Shown one piece after another: positions 32,162 through 40,814 of a stretch of 64,000 bases of DNA. Position 1 is the stretch's first letter; the number at the start of each line of letters is the position of its first letter. The stretch comes from Streptomyces violaceusniger Tu 4113. Lineage in GTDB: Bacteria; Actinomycetota; Actinomycetes; Streptomycetales; Streptomycetaceae. Below the pieces are notes generated by a model that saw nothing but the letters and a program-made list of their open reading frames with translations, was not told where the DNA came from and did no database searches. Made by a program: the position numbers and the translations under genes. The DNA is taken from positions 10,416,001 through 10,480,000 of the forward strand of contig NC_015957.1 of the NCBI RefSeq assembly GCF_000147815.2, given 5' to 3'.

Positions 32162-32497
32162 TCAGAACGGGAGCCCGGGCATACCGCCCAGCCCCTGGGC
32201 GAGCGGGCCGAGCTTCTGCTGCTGGAGCTCCTGCGCGGCGTTGTTGGCGTCACGGACGGCCGCGACGACCAGATCCGCGAGGGTCTCCGTGTCCTCAGGA
32301 TCCACGGCCTTGGGATCGATGACCAGGCCCTGCAACTCACCGGAACCGGTCACGGTCGCCTTCACCAGGCCACCGCCCGCGGAACCCTCGACATGAGTCC
32401 GGGCCAGCTCCTCCTGGGCCGCGGCGAGGTCCTGCTGCATCTTCTGAGCCTGCTGCAGCAACTGCTGCATATTCGGCTGGCCACCACCGGGGATCAC
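32162..32497 (-). CDS. ebfC: YbaB/EbfC nucleoid-associated protein
   Basis: This 111-residue protein has the family's N-terminal coiled-coil helix ([20 protein letters not shown]), beta hairpin [18 protein letters not shown], and C-terminal helix [20 protein letters not shown]. It binds DNA as a dimer and works beside RecR and DnaX in replication and repair. GTG at 32497. The glycine-rich end ([10 protein letters not shown]) is typical. Confidence 0.93.
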   Translation of the reverse strand: MIPGGGQPNMQQLLQQAQKMQQDLAAAQEELARTHVEGSAGGGLVKATVTGSGELQGLVIDPKAVDPEDTETLADLVVAAVRDANNAAQELQQQKLGPLAQGLGGMPGLPF

Positions 32498-32626
32498 GGC
32501 TTCGCTCCTGGCGCTCGACAGTCGTTCTCTTCGATAGCCCGAGCCTACGTGCTCCCCGAGCGCCCTGCTCTACGCCGTACGGAGGAGACACGGCTACATA
32601 GGGCATGGGTGCCGGGCCCACGCCTC

Positions 32627-35221
32627 CTACTCGTTGACGATCTCCTCGATCACCGTGGCACCGAGCTCGCGAACGATCAGGTCGTGCCCGCTCAGCGCGG
32701 TGTCGTCCAGGTCCGGGTCGTCCTCGGCCGGCATGTCGTCCTCCAGCGCGACCCGCGGAGGCTCGGGCTCCCGGTACGCCGCCTCGGGGGGCGGGCTCGC
32801 GTCCACGGCGCCGGACGGCGCGGCGGGGGCGGCCGGGGGCGGGGAGGCGGGCGCGGGCCGGGGCGCGGACTGCCGTGGCGCGGCGGACTGGCCACCGCCG
32901 CCGGGGCCACCGCCACCGGGGCCACTCCCGCCACCGAAGCCGCCACCACCGCCGAAGCCACCACCGCCGGTGGCGCCACCGCCTCCGCCGAAGCCGCCGG
33001 AACCGCCCGGACCCCCGAGGCCGCCCGGGCCGCCGCCCTGCTGTCCGGTGCCGCCCGAGGGGTCGACGATCGCCTCGACCCGCCACTGCACGCCGATGGC
33101 GTCTTGGAGCGCCTGCCGCAGGACATCCTCGCTGCCGCCGCCCACGAAGCTGTCGCGCGCGCCCGCGTTGGAGAAGCCGAGCTGGAGGGTGGTGCCGTCG
33201 AAGCCGGACACCGTCGCGTTCTGGCTCAGCAGGATCCAGGTGAAGCGGCGGCGGTTCTTGACCGCCTCCAGAATGTCCGGCCACATCTGCCGCACCTGCA
33301 CGGCGCCCTGCGCCATGCTCGGTGCGCCCTGCGCGGGTGCGGAGGGCGCGGCGGACGCGGGAGGCGAGGCCGGCCCGGAAGACGCGGTCGGCGCGGAGGG
33401 CGCCGCGGGCGTCTGCGCAGGTGGGCCGCCGCCCTGCCCCGGCGCGGTGGCGGTGGGCCAGCCACCGGGCTGTCTGGCGGGCGCCCCACCACCGGAGGCA
33501 CCCCCGGACGCACCGCCACCACCGGTCGCACCGCCGACATCGGAAGCACCAGACGGTGCGGACGCACCAGACGGCCCGCCCGCACCAGACGCACCAGACG
33601 CACCAGACGCACCGGAACCAGGCGCCGAGGCGGTGGGCCAGGCTCCGGGCCGCGATCCGCCGCCCTCCACCGCAGGCGACTGGGCACCCGACGGCCATGC
33701 TCCGGGCCGCTGCCCGCCGCCGCCCTCCACGGGCGCGGCCGGGGCACCGGCCGGCTGTCCTCCGTCTGCGGCGCCGCCCGGACCGCTGTCCGCGGCCGGT
33801 CGCGCACCCGCGGGCCACCCGTCGGGGGCCTCGGCGCCGCCCGGCCCCCCTGGGGCCTGCCCCTGCCCGGACCCGCCCCCGGCCATCGCCGCACGCGCGG
33901 CGGCCGGACCGGACGGCCCGGCGGCGGGGGGCGCGGCCGGAGCGTGAGCGTCGGGCCCCGGTACGTACCCCATGGCGGGCCCGGGCCCCGCCGCCCCAGC
34001 GAAGCCACCACCAGCACCGCCACCAGCACCAGCACCGGCTCCACCGCCCAGGCCGCCCGCGAGGGCCCCGCGCTCCAGCCGCTCCAGCCGCGACTGCACC
34101 GACCGCTCATCGTCGAAGGCGGCGGGCAGCAGCACCCGGGCGCAGATCAGCTCGAGCTGCAGCCGCGGCGAGGTGGCGCCGCGCATCTCCGTAAGGCCCT
34201 CATTGACCAGGTCCGCCGCGCGGCTCAGCTCGGCGCCGCCGAAGACCGACGCCTGCGCCTGCATCCGCTCCACCACATCGGCCGGGGCGTCGATGAGCCC
34301 CTTCTCCGCGGCGTCCGGCACGGCGGCGAGGATCACCAGATCGCGCAGCCGCTCCAGCAGATCGGCGACGAAGCGCCGGGGGTCGTTGCCCCCCTCGATC
34401 ACGCGGTTGACGACCTCGAACGCCGCCGCCCCGTCGGTCGCCGCGAAGGCGTCCACGATCGAGTCGAGCAGCGAGCCGTCCGTATAACCGAGCAGCGAGG
34501 TCGCCATGGCGTAGGTCACACCGTCGTCGGCCGCGCCCGCGAGGAGCTGGTCCATCACCGACATCGAATCCCGCACCGACCCGGCCCCTGCCCGCACCAC
34601 CAGCGGCAGCACCCCGTCCTCGACCGGGATCGCCTCGCGCCCGCAGACCTCGCCCAGATACTCGCGGAGCGTCCCGGGCGGCACGAGCCGGAACGGATAG
34701 TGGTGCGTACGCGACCGGATCGTGCCGATGACCTTCTCCGGCTCGGTGGTCGCGAAGATGAACTTGAGATGCTGCGGAGGCTCCTCGACCACCTTCAGCA
34801 GGGCGTTGAACCCCGCCGAGGTGACCATATGGGCCTCATCGATGATGTAGATCTTGTAACGACTCGACGCGGGCCCGAAGAACGCCTTCTCCCTCAGCTC
34901 ACGGGCGTCGTCCACACCACCGTGGGACGCGGCGTCGATCTCGATCACATCGATCGAGCCCGGTCCGTTCCGCGCGAGGTCCTGGCACGACTGGCACTCG
35001 CCGCACGGCGCCGGAGTGGGACCCTTCTCACAGTTCAGACAGCGGGCCAGGATGCGCGCACTGGTCGTCTTGCCACACCCGCGGGGACCGCTGAAGAGAT
35101 ACGCGTGGTTGACCCGGTTGTTGCGCAGCGCCTGCTGCAGCGGGCCGGTGACATGCTCCTGCCCGATGACCTCCGCGAAGGTCTCGGGGCGGTAGCGGCG
35201 GTACAGCGCGAGGGACGACAC
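32627..35221 (-). CDS. dnaX: DNA polymerase III subunits gamma and tau
   Basis: This 864-residue clamp-loader ATPase starts VSSLALYRRYRPETFAEVIG. It has Walker A SGPRGCGKTT (about 46-55), the zinc module CLNCEKG...CGECQSC, DEAH at about 128, and SRC-like sensor region TIRSRTHHY. The region from about 400 to 690 is a Gly/Pro/Ala-rich linker with many short repeats (GASGASGASGAGG), much longer than in E. coli, followed by a conserved tau-like domain (MWPDILEAVKNRRRFTWILL) and a Gly-rich tail. GTG at 35221 is used; upstream codons in frame lack typical composition. The SRP RNA gene ends about 90 bases upstream. Confidence 0.95.
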   Translation of the reverse strand: MSSLALYRRYRPETFAEVIGQEHVTGPLQQALRNNRVNHAYLFSGPRGCGKTTSARILARCLNCEKGPTPAPCGECQSCQDLARNGPGSIDVIEIDAASHGGVDDARELREKAFFGPASSRYKIYIIDEAHMVTSAGFNALLKVVEEPPQHLKFIFATTEPEKVIGTIRSRTHHYPFRLVPPGTLREYLGEVCGREAIPVEDGVLPLVVRAGAGSVRDSMSVMDQLLAGAADDGVTYAMATSLLGYTDGSLLDSIVDAFAATDGAAAFEVVNRVIEGGNDPRRFVADLLERLRDLVILAAVPDAAEKGLIDAPADVVERMQAQASVFGGAELSRAADLVNEGLTEMRGATSPRLQLELICARVLLPAAFDDERSVQSRLERLERGALAGGLGGGAGAGAGGGAGGGFAGAAGPGPAMGYVPGPDAHAPAAPPAAGPSGPAAARAAMAGGGSGQGQAPGGPGGAEAPDGWPAGARPAADSGPGGAADGGQPAGAPAAPVEGGGGQRPGAWPSGAQSPAVEGGGSRPGAWPTASAPGSGASGASGASGAGGPSGASAPSGASDVGGATGGGGASGGASGGGAPARQPGGWPTATAPGQGGGPPAQTPAAPSAPTASSGPASPPASAAPSAPAQGAPSMAQGAVQVRQMWPDILEAVKNRRRFTWILLSQNATVSGFDGTTLQLGFSNAGARDSFVGGGSEDVLRQALQDAIGVQWRVEAIVDPSGGTGQQGGGPGGLGGPGGSGGFGGGGGATGGGGFGGGGGFGGGSGPGGGGPGGGGQSAAPRQSAPRPAPASPPPAAPAAPSGAVDASPPPEAAYREPEPPRVALEDDMPAEDDPDLDDTALSGHDLIVRELGATVIEEIVNE

Positions 35222-35312
35222 GCTTACGACGATATCGGGGACCGCCGACAACCGGACCACGCCCGCATCCCCACACCCCCCGCAGACGCAAGACACCCCC
35301 CGCAGACGCAAG

Positions 35313-35405
35313 GCGCCCCTCACGCACCCACCAGAGCCCACTTACCCTTGCTGCCTTCCGGCCCTGGGGGAGTTCGGTGAGATAGCGCCACGTGAGGGGC
35401 TGGCC
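35313..35405 (-). ncRNA. ffs: Small SRP RNA (4.5S-like)
   Basis: On the minus strand the conserved domain IV apex CCGGAAGGCAGCAAGGGU is present, flanked by arms that pair; the outer stem GCCCCTCACG (35391-35400 complement) with its partner at 35315-35324 is perfect over ten pairs. Location just upstream of dnaX is typical for Streptomyces. It binds Ffh in co-translational membrane targeting. Exact ends are estimated. Confidence 0.85.
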
Positions 35406-35477
35406 CCCACCTTAGCGGATGGACCCGGGTGGGAACGAGTTCGCGAGCACGGCATCCGGTCTTGTATTGTTTCCCGC

Positions 35478-35565
35478 GGAGGATTCGCCTAGAGGCCTAG
35501 GGCGCACGCTTGGAAAGCGTGTTGGGGGCAACCCCTCACGAGTTCGAATCTCGTATCCTCCGCCA
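35478..35565 (+). tRNA. tRNA-Ser (anticodon GGA)
   Basis: Acceptor arms GGAGGAT and ATCCTCC pair fully. The anticodon loop is TTGGAAA (GGA), with a long variable arm typical of serine tRNAs (TTGGGGGCAACCCCT), T-arm with TTCGAAT, and an encoded CCA. It reads UCC and UCU codons. The 3' part is repeated at 43313, which marks it as the attachment gene of a former element. Confidence 0.95.
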
Positions 35566-35640
35566 GTGCCTCACCGGGCACGATGTCGAAGGGCCCCACC
35601 GCTCGCGGTGGGGCCCTTCGGCGTGTGTGGTCTCAGTTCC
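35510..35640 (+). repeat. Left copy of a 130-bp direct repeat (attL in tRNA-Ser)
   Basis: From the anticodon loop of tRNA-Ser through its terminator to TGTGTGGTC, the sequence recurs at 43313-43440 with only a few differences. Such repeats arise when an element integrates into a tRNA gene and rebuilds its 3' end. Confidence 0.9.
35588..35619 (+). terminator. tRNA-Ser terminator
   Basis: Perfect 14-base arms 35588-35601 and 35606-35619 with loop CTCG lie 23 bases after the tRNA. A copy with an altered loop is at 43391-43423. Confidence 0.85.
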
Positions 35641-35650
35641 CCGTCGATGC

Positions 35651-35870
35651 GACGCCGGAGCTACCGGCCGTTGAGAACGGCGCGGACGCACCACAGAACA
35701 TGGCGGCGTCCTGCCTGTACCTGTGCATCAGCGGACCACACACGGTGCACGGCCCGAGTTCCCACGGCGGGCAGCCCAGCGCGGCGGAAACAGCCGCCCG
35801 CTCGATGGCCGTAATCAGCTTCGGGTTCCGGGACGGCTGCGCCGACTCCCGGGGAGGGTGAAGCGGCGAG
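35651..35870 (-). pseudogene. Fragment encoding a Cys-rich C-terminus
   Basis: The minus strand reads KLITAIERAAVSAALG then CPPWELGPCTVCGPLMHRYR and AAMFCG before a stop near 35639. Paired cysteines suggest a small zinc-binding domain. No start codon is found before the frame degrades near 35870, so it looks like a remnant of an element gene. The rest of 35620-36206 shows nothing else. Confidence 0.35.
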
Positions 35871-36206
35871 ATCGCGGATGTGCTGGGCGTCGCTGACGGA
35901 CCAGCCCTCCTCGCTGGCCCTGCAGGTCCGGTCTATCTCCTCTCGGCAAGCTGATCTCGTCATCACCCCCTACACGCGGGCATTACGTAGAGGCTCCTCG
36001 TCACCGACCAGCTCCCCGCCACCGCGTGCGATCAGCCGCCGGCATGTACCGCGAGGTGGTCTTGACTATCCGCTCCTTCGTGGCTGCTGCTTGCCACCAG
36101 AACGTCGATCACCGGCGCGACTGTCAGACCGAGTGGTTACAGTCCTGAACCGGAGATCAGGGAGGGCAGCCTGTCTGTCGACAGCAGTGATCATTTCGCG
36201 CACATC

Positions 36207-36660
36207 ATGATGCAACTCGCAGAAGAGTTGCCGGATCTCGCCGATCAGCTGAAGCAGGAAGTCCGGCAGGGCCGAGTAGCTTCCGAGCAGCGACTCAGAC
36301 AGGAGGGGGAGTACGAAGCACGCGCCAGCCGACTGGCGGAGGCCGAGCTCCCGCCCCTTGGCAAGGCTGACATCGCCGTGCTCCCGTACACCGACGACGA
36401 GCGCATGGAGCTCGTACGATCAGCCCTGCTCACGCTTGCCGAGACAATGTACGCATCGCGCAAGGCAACACTGGACATCGCCTTGAAGCGAGAGATGGAG
36501 CTGACGATCGAGTTCGGCGATCCGGAACTGGAGCCGCTCTCCTACCTCGACCTCAAAGCGGAGACGGAGCGTGCCCGGGTCGCCCTGACGGTCGTCCGCG
36601 AGCTGCTGTCCGAGGAACCCGTGATACCCGAGGAGGCCATCCAGCGAACAGGGACGATCT
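36207..36660 (+). pseudogene. Hypothetical helical protein, 5' part of a broken gene
   Basis: From ATG 36207 the frame encodes a convincing protein: MMQLAEELPDLADQLKQEVR, YTDDERMELVRSALLTLAET, and ALTVVRELLSEEPVIPEEAI. After about codon 148 codon usage and composition collapse, while another frame becomes good (see next entry). Either a frameshift splits one gene, or two genes overlap here without a recognisable second start. I do not know the family; heptad-like helices dominate. Its actual start may lie upstream because the frame stays open for some codons. Confidence 0.55.
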
Positions 36661-37078
36661 GGCGCTGGCCATCGAGCAGGCGATCGGTGCTCTGCAGCCT
36701 GTGTATCGCGGCAACGCCGACGAGTCCGACCTGTACGAGGCATCCCTGCTTGTCGTATGCCTTGAGGCCGCACGGGCAGCAGGTGGGACTGCGCTGCTGA
36801 CTCAGGACGGCAGGAAGCCTGCTACTGCCCTGCGTTTCCGCAGGTCCCCCGGAAACTTGTGGTCGGGTGACTTCACCCACGTCTTGGTGGGCTTCGCGGG
36901 CACACAGAAGAGGCTGGAGATCCACCTGGGAGTATTCGTAGCGGCCACCACGTCGAAGGTGGCGCATGAGTGCGATGTCGCCATCCTGGACCACCAGGAG
37001 GCCGAGCGGAGCCGCCGGGCCATGGTCCACCCTCGGAGCAGGGGACTCGTCGCCGCGATCGAGGCAAAGCACTACGGC
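36653..37078 (+). pseudogene. PD-(D/E)XK nuclease-like fragment
   Basis: The frame reads DDLALAIEQAIGALQPVYRG, FTHVLVGFAGTQKRLEIHLG, VAHECDVAILDHQEAERSRR and LVAAIEAKHYG. Asp in ECDVAILD (36974) and the E-x-K of AIEAKHY (37061-37069) fit the metal-binding core of restriction-like nucleases. It has no clear start and runs straight into transposase sequence after 37078, so it lost its C-terminus to an IS insertion. It may be the second half of the gene beginning at 36207. Nuclease identity rests on motif spacing only. Confidence 0.5.
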
Positions 37079-37742
37079 GCCGTGCACGTCAATCACAAGC
37101 GCGTCGCCCGCGTCATGCGCGCCTGGGACATCGTTGGCTTCCACCTGTGCAAGAAGGTCCGCACCACGATCTCCGAGCCGTCGGCGACGCCGGTGCCGGA
37201 CTTGCTGCGACGCGACTTCACCGCGGCCGAACCGAACACGAAATACGTGGGCGACATAACCTATCCTCCCCATCGGCAATGGCCAATTCCTGTATGTGGC
37301 AACGGTGTTGGACTTGTGCTCGAAGCGACTGGTGGGCTGGTCGATCGCCGATCACATGCGCACCGGGCTGGTCACCGACGCGCTCAAGGCCGCGGCCGCG
37401 GCCCGGGGTGCCGGCGGCCTGAGCGGGGCGATCTTCCACAGCGACAACGGAGCTCAGTACGCCTCGCAGGAGTTCGCCCAGGTCTGCATGGACCTCGGTG
37501 TGACCAGGTCACGCGGTGCGGTGGGCACGAGCGCGGACAACGCCGCCGCTGAATCGTTCAACGCGACCCTGAAACGCGAGACGCTTCAGGGCAAGAAACG
37601 CTGGTCAGGATCCCGTGAAGCCAGGCTCGCGGTGTTCCGGTGGGTCACCCGTTACAACACCAGGAGAAGGCACTCCAGCATCGGTCAGGTCAGTCCGATC
37701 GTCTTCGAACAACGATCAGTTACGCTGACCACCGCCGCATGA
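37079..37742 (+). pseudogene. IS3-family transposase OrfB remnant
   Basis: The sequence encodes the C-terminal two thirds of an IS3-type OrfB: NHKRVARVMRAWDIVGFHL, DLLRRDFTAAEPNTKYVGDI, DLCSKRLVGWSIADHM, IFHSDNGAQYASQEFAQVC and AAESFNATLKRETLQGKKRW, with DDE residues in TYVGDIT-like, SDNG and ESFNATLK motifs. One extra base near 37264-37270 breaks the frame between YVGDITY and ATVLDLC. OrfA and the first third of OrfB are missing. The insertion lies inside the nuclease-like gene and itself has decayed. Confidence 0.85.
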
Positions 37743-37748
37743 CAACCG

Positions 37749-38006
37749 GTGTCCACGGTCCAGGGTCAAGCCCCGGAGGCCGACAAGCTCCTCGACAACA
37801 ACTCCCCGGAGGAGATGCGCGCCTGGCTGGAGACCGGCTTCCGGCTGGCCCAAGCCGAGGACGACGCCGTCTACATAGCGCGCATGCTCGCGGCTCCGAA
37901 CATCAGTGATGCCCTGCGCGCCGCAGCCAACGCTGCCCTCAACGACGGCTCCCCGGAAGCCCTGCGCTACTTCCGTGAGGTCGGGCAGTACGAGGTGGCC
38001 GGTTAG
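37749..38006 (+). CDS. ALF-repeat-type small protein or fragment
   Basis: This 85-residue protein contains MRAWLETGFRLAQAEDDAVY, IARMLAAPNISDALRAAANA and ALNDGSPEALRYFREVGQYE, which resembles the ALF repeats found in long Streptomyces proteins with 40-residue helical units. Here only two units are present, so it may be the tail of a larger gene removed by the IS insertion seven bases upstream. GTG at 37749 is a possible start. Function is unknown. Confidence 0.5.
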   Translation: MSTVQGQAPEADKLLDNNSPEEMRAWLETGFRLAQAEDDAVYIARMLAAPNISDALRAAANAALNDGSPEALRYFREVGQYEVAG

Positions 38007-38239
38007 GCAAAGCGGGGAATACGCCCTGCCCGACGTGTCCGGCGGCAATCCGGATCAACGGCCCGGATCAACGACTCGGTGGCGACCACCGGCGCAGCCG
38101 TCAGCCGCCGTCACGGTGCCGACGCTGGGGCCGACGCTCGGGCCGACGTCGAAGCTGCCCACCGCACGGCTGTCGAGCCATCGGCTACGCGAACAAGCCG
38201 CCCGAGCTGTTGCGGTTGGCCGCCTTCTATCCTCACCAG

Positions 38240-39616
38240 GTGAGAACCACCAGTCGCACCCGCCAGCTCGGGAACACGCTGCGCAGCTGGGCGCTCCTGC
38301 CCTCCGGCGACGGGGGCACAGCGCAGAGTTTCGCGAAGCGGCCCGTATCGCGCTCGCCTCTCCCCCCGGCGCGCGCCGCGGACCTGGTGCTGACGGTCGT
38401 CGCGTTGCTGCTCGCGGTGTGGAACAGTTTCCAGAACCCCTACCTGGGACCGGCCGCTCCCTGGGCGAACCTGCTGATCGCCGCGGTGAGCGCACTGCCG
38501 CTGCTCGCACGGCGCCGAACCCCCGAACTGGTACTCGCCGTCGGACTGCTCGCCAAGGTCCTCCAGGTCTCGGCTTTCGCAACGCCCCTCGCCTACTACG
38601 CGGAGGGCGCCTATCGCGGCCCGCACAGCCGCCGGATCGCCTGGGCCTCGGCCGGTGTCGGGCTGGTGGCCCTCGCGCCCTGGAATGCGGCAGTATGGTC
38701 CAGCTTTCGGACCGTGGTGACCTGGTTCGCGGTGAACTTCGTCTTCTCCTGCATGGTGCCGCTGCTGCTGGGGCTCTACGTGGGCCAACGGCGCGTCGTC
38801 GTCGCCGGTCTCGTCGAACGGGCGGAGCGCGCCGAGCGGGAACAGCGGCTTGTCGCCGAGGCCGCGCGGGAAGAGGAGCGCCGGCGCATCGCCGGCGAGA
38901 TGCACGACGTGGTCTCCCACCAGGTGAGTCTGATCGTCGTACACGCCAACGCGCTCAGCGTTGCCACTCACGACCCGGAGGTGGCAGGCGAGACCGCGCA
39001 GATCATCCAGACGGCCGGTCGGCGCGCGCTCACCGAACTCCGCGAGATGCTGGGGCTCCTCAGAAACGGCCCGGCCGCCGGTGCCGGGGAGCCACCGACA
39101 CTCGCGGGAAGCGGCGCTGCGAAGGGTGAGTCAGGGGCCGCGGCACACGATTGCGCCGCGTCGGCCGAGCGGCGGCCCGTCGCCGACGCGGCCGTCGACA
39201 GGATCTCCGAGCTGGCCGACGGCTCCCGGACCGCCGGGCTGCCCGTCACCGTGCTCGTCGAGGGCGCGCCGCAGCCGCTGGCAGAGCCGGTCGAGCGTGC
39301 CGCACACCGGGTCGTGCAGGAGGCTCTGACCAACGTGCACAAGCACGCCCCAGGCGCCACGACGCAGATTCACCTCGCATTCGGCCCGCGAACCGTGCGG
39401 GTACGGATCGTCAACGGCCCGCCTGAGATGCCCGCCGAGCCAGCTGCCAACGGTGAGCCTCTGCTGCCCAGCGGGGGACACGGGCTGATCGGGCTGACGG
39501 AGCGGGTCCGCCTGGCCGGAGGCACCATCGAGTCCGGGCCCACCGGTGACGGGGGCTTCCGGATCGATGCCGCGCTGCCCACCTCGGTGCCCGGAGCGCC
39601 CACAACCGGAGCTTGA
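38240..39616 (+). CDS. Two-component sensor histidine kinase (NarL-type partner)
   Basis: This roughly 458-residue protein has four to five membrane helices in about 30-180, then a HisKA_3 dimerisation helix REEERRRIAGEMHDVVSHQ with the phospho-acceptor His, and an HATPase_c domain (VVQEALTNVHKHAPG, GGHGLIGLTERVRLAGGTI). A Ser/Gly/Ala-rich stretch of about 40 residues lies between the two. GTG at 38240 is chosen; TTG at 38210 is possible. The response regulator follows on the opposite strand, an unusual convergent arrangement. The signal is unknown. Confidence 0.88.
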   Translation: MRTTSRTRQLGNTLRSWALLPSGDGGTAQSFAKRPVSRSPLPPARAADLVLTVVALLLAVWNSFQNPYLGPAAPWANLLIAAVSALPLLARRRTPELVLAVGLLAKVLQVSAFATPLAYYAEGAYRGPHSRRIAWASAGVGLVALAPWNAAVWSSFRTVVTWFAVNFVFSCMVPLLLGLYVGQRRVVVAGLVERAERAEREQRLVAEAAREEERRRIAGEMHDVVSHQVSLIVVHANALSVATHDPEVAGETAQIIQTAGRRALTELREMLGLLRNGPAAGAGEPPTLAGSGAAKGESGAAAHDCAASAERRPVADAAVDRISELADGSRTAGLPVTVLVEGAPQPLAEPVERAAHRVVQEALTNVHKHAPGATTQIHLAFGPRTVRVRIVNGPPEMPAEPAANGEPLLPSGGHGLIGLTERVRLAGGTIESGPTGDGGFRIDAALPTSVPGAPTTGA

Positions 39617-39771
39617 CCCTGCCGGGGATCGTGGCGTTCCGCCGAGCACCCGTCTCTCCGATCCGCCACACGTCGTGTTCGACAGGATCGGCCCCGCAGC
39701 ACTCGGTGATCAAGCCGGCCTCGTACGTCCGTGCTGAACCCGTTCGGCGACGTCGCCGATGAGTCAGGCGC

Positions 39772-40416
39772 TCAGGTCAGTCCGGCGTCGTGGGTGATGA
39801 GCGCGACCTGGGTGCGGTTGGCGGCGTCGAGCTTGGTCATGATCCGGCTGAGATGGACCTTGACCGTGGACTGGCTCACGAACAAGTCGGTGGCGATCTG
39901 GGAGTTGCTGTGGCCTTGGGCGACTGCCACGGCGACCTCGCGCTCGCGGGCGGTCAGCTCCGCCATCCGCGATCGCGCTTGCGGGGCGACCGCGCCAGTG
40001 GCGAAGGCGGCCAGCAGCTTGGTGGTGATGCGGGGTGAGAGCATCGCCTCGCCGCGCGCGAGGACCCGTACCGCGTCGGCCAGTTCGCGCGGCGAGGTGT
40101 CTTTGAGCAGGAAGCCCGCCGCGCCGTGCTGGAGTGCGGCGTAGACGTATTCGTCGACGTCGAAGGTGGTGAGCGCCGCGACGGCGGGAGGATCGGGCAG
40201 CGCGGCGAGCCGCCGGGCGACCTCCAGGCCGCCGACGCGGGGCATCTGGATGTCGGTGAGCACCACGTCCGGGCGGTGCTCGGCCACCAGATCCACTGCC
40301 ACCGAGCCGTCATCGCCTTCGGCGACCACCTCGATGTCCGGCTCGGCGTGGAGGACCATCCGGATGCCCTTGCGCACCAACTCCTCGTCGTCGAGGAGGA
40401 CTACCTTGACGGTCAC
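39772..40416 (-). CDS. NarL/LuxR-family response regulator
   Basis: This 214-residue protein has a receiver domain with acidic DDEE at 9-12, phospho-acceptor Asp in VVLTDIQMP (about 54) and Lys in FLLKDTS (about 104), and a LuxR HTH (LTAREREVAVAVAQGHSNSQ, VSQSTVKVHLSRIMTKL). GTG at 40416. It is convergent with the kinase at 38240, the likely partner, because no other kinase is near. Targets may include the secreted protease next door. Confidence 0.9.
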   Translation of the reverse strand: MTVKVVLLDDEELVRKGIRMVLHAEPDIEVVAEGDDGSVAVDLVAEHRPDVVLTDIQMPRVGGLEVARRLAALPDPPAVAALTTFDVDEYVYAALQHGAAGFLLKDTSPRELADAVRVLARGEAMLSPRITTKLLAAFATGAVAPQARSRMAELTAREREVAVAVAQGHSNSQIATDLFVSQSTVKVHLSRIMTKLDAANRTQVALITHDAGLT

Positions 40417-40814
40417 TCACGCCACCACCTCGTCCGCGTACGGTCAACATCGCCTGCAACGGTATCCGCCGTCCCCGGTACGCCCAGCACGCAGCGCATC
40501 CGGGGCGGTGTCCTCGGCTGAGGTGTCGTCGGCGACTTCCCCGTCACCTCGCGGTCGTCCCGCAGCACGATCCAGCCGGAGTGCCGTACGACTTTCGGTC
40601 AGGCCCACCCGAGCGGAAAGGGTGACGCGCCGAGAGTGCCGCCCGGAACAGGATGGACGCACTGGTCACCGCTGCGCCGACCAGCATCTTCACCTCCCGG
40701 CACGGGGCCGGGATGACGGTGGCGTGGATCGTCTTCGCCTTCGGCGCGGCCTGACCGGAGACGGTCTTGAGCTTCGCGGGTGACCGTACCCTCAACGAGA
40801 CACAGGAGAGACAG
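40417..40814. other. Intergenic with possible gene debris
   Basis: Around 40651-40755 the + strand encodes a 33-residue peptide (MDALVTAAPTSIFTSRHGAG...) that looks like the tail of a lost gene. Otherwise no gene is seen. The stretch holds the promoters of the response regulator (minus) and of the protease (plus). Confidence 0.45.

Noticed and set aside
31916..35380. 1154-codon open frame on the + strand
   Set aside because: It is antisense to dnaX, ebfC and SRP RNA and arises from high GC3; its composition is Arg/Gly-rich without domains.
36701..37552. A single real nuclease-transposase fusion protein
   Set aside because: The transposase part is frameshifted near 37265 and lacks its start; the continuous frame is an accident of insertion.
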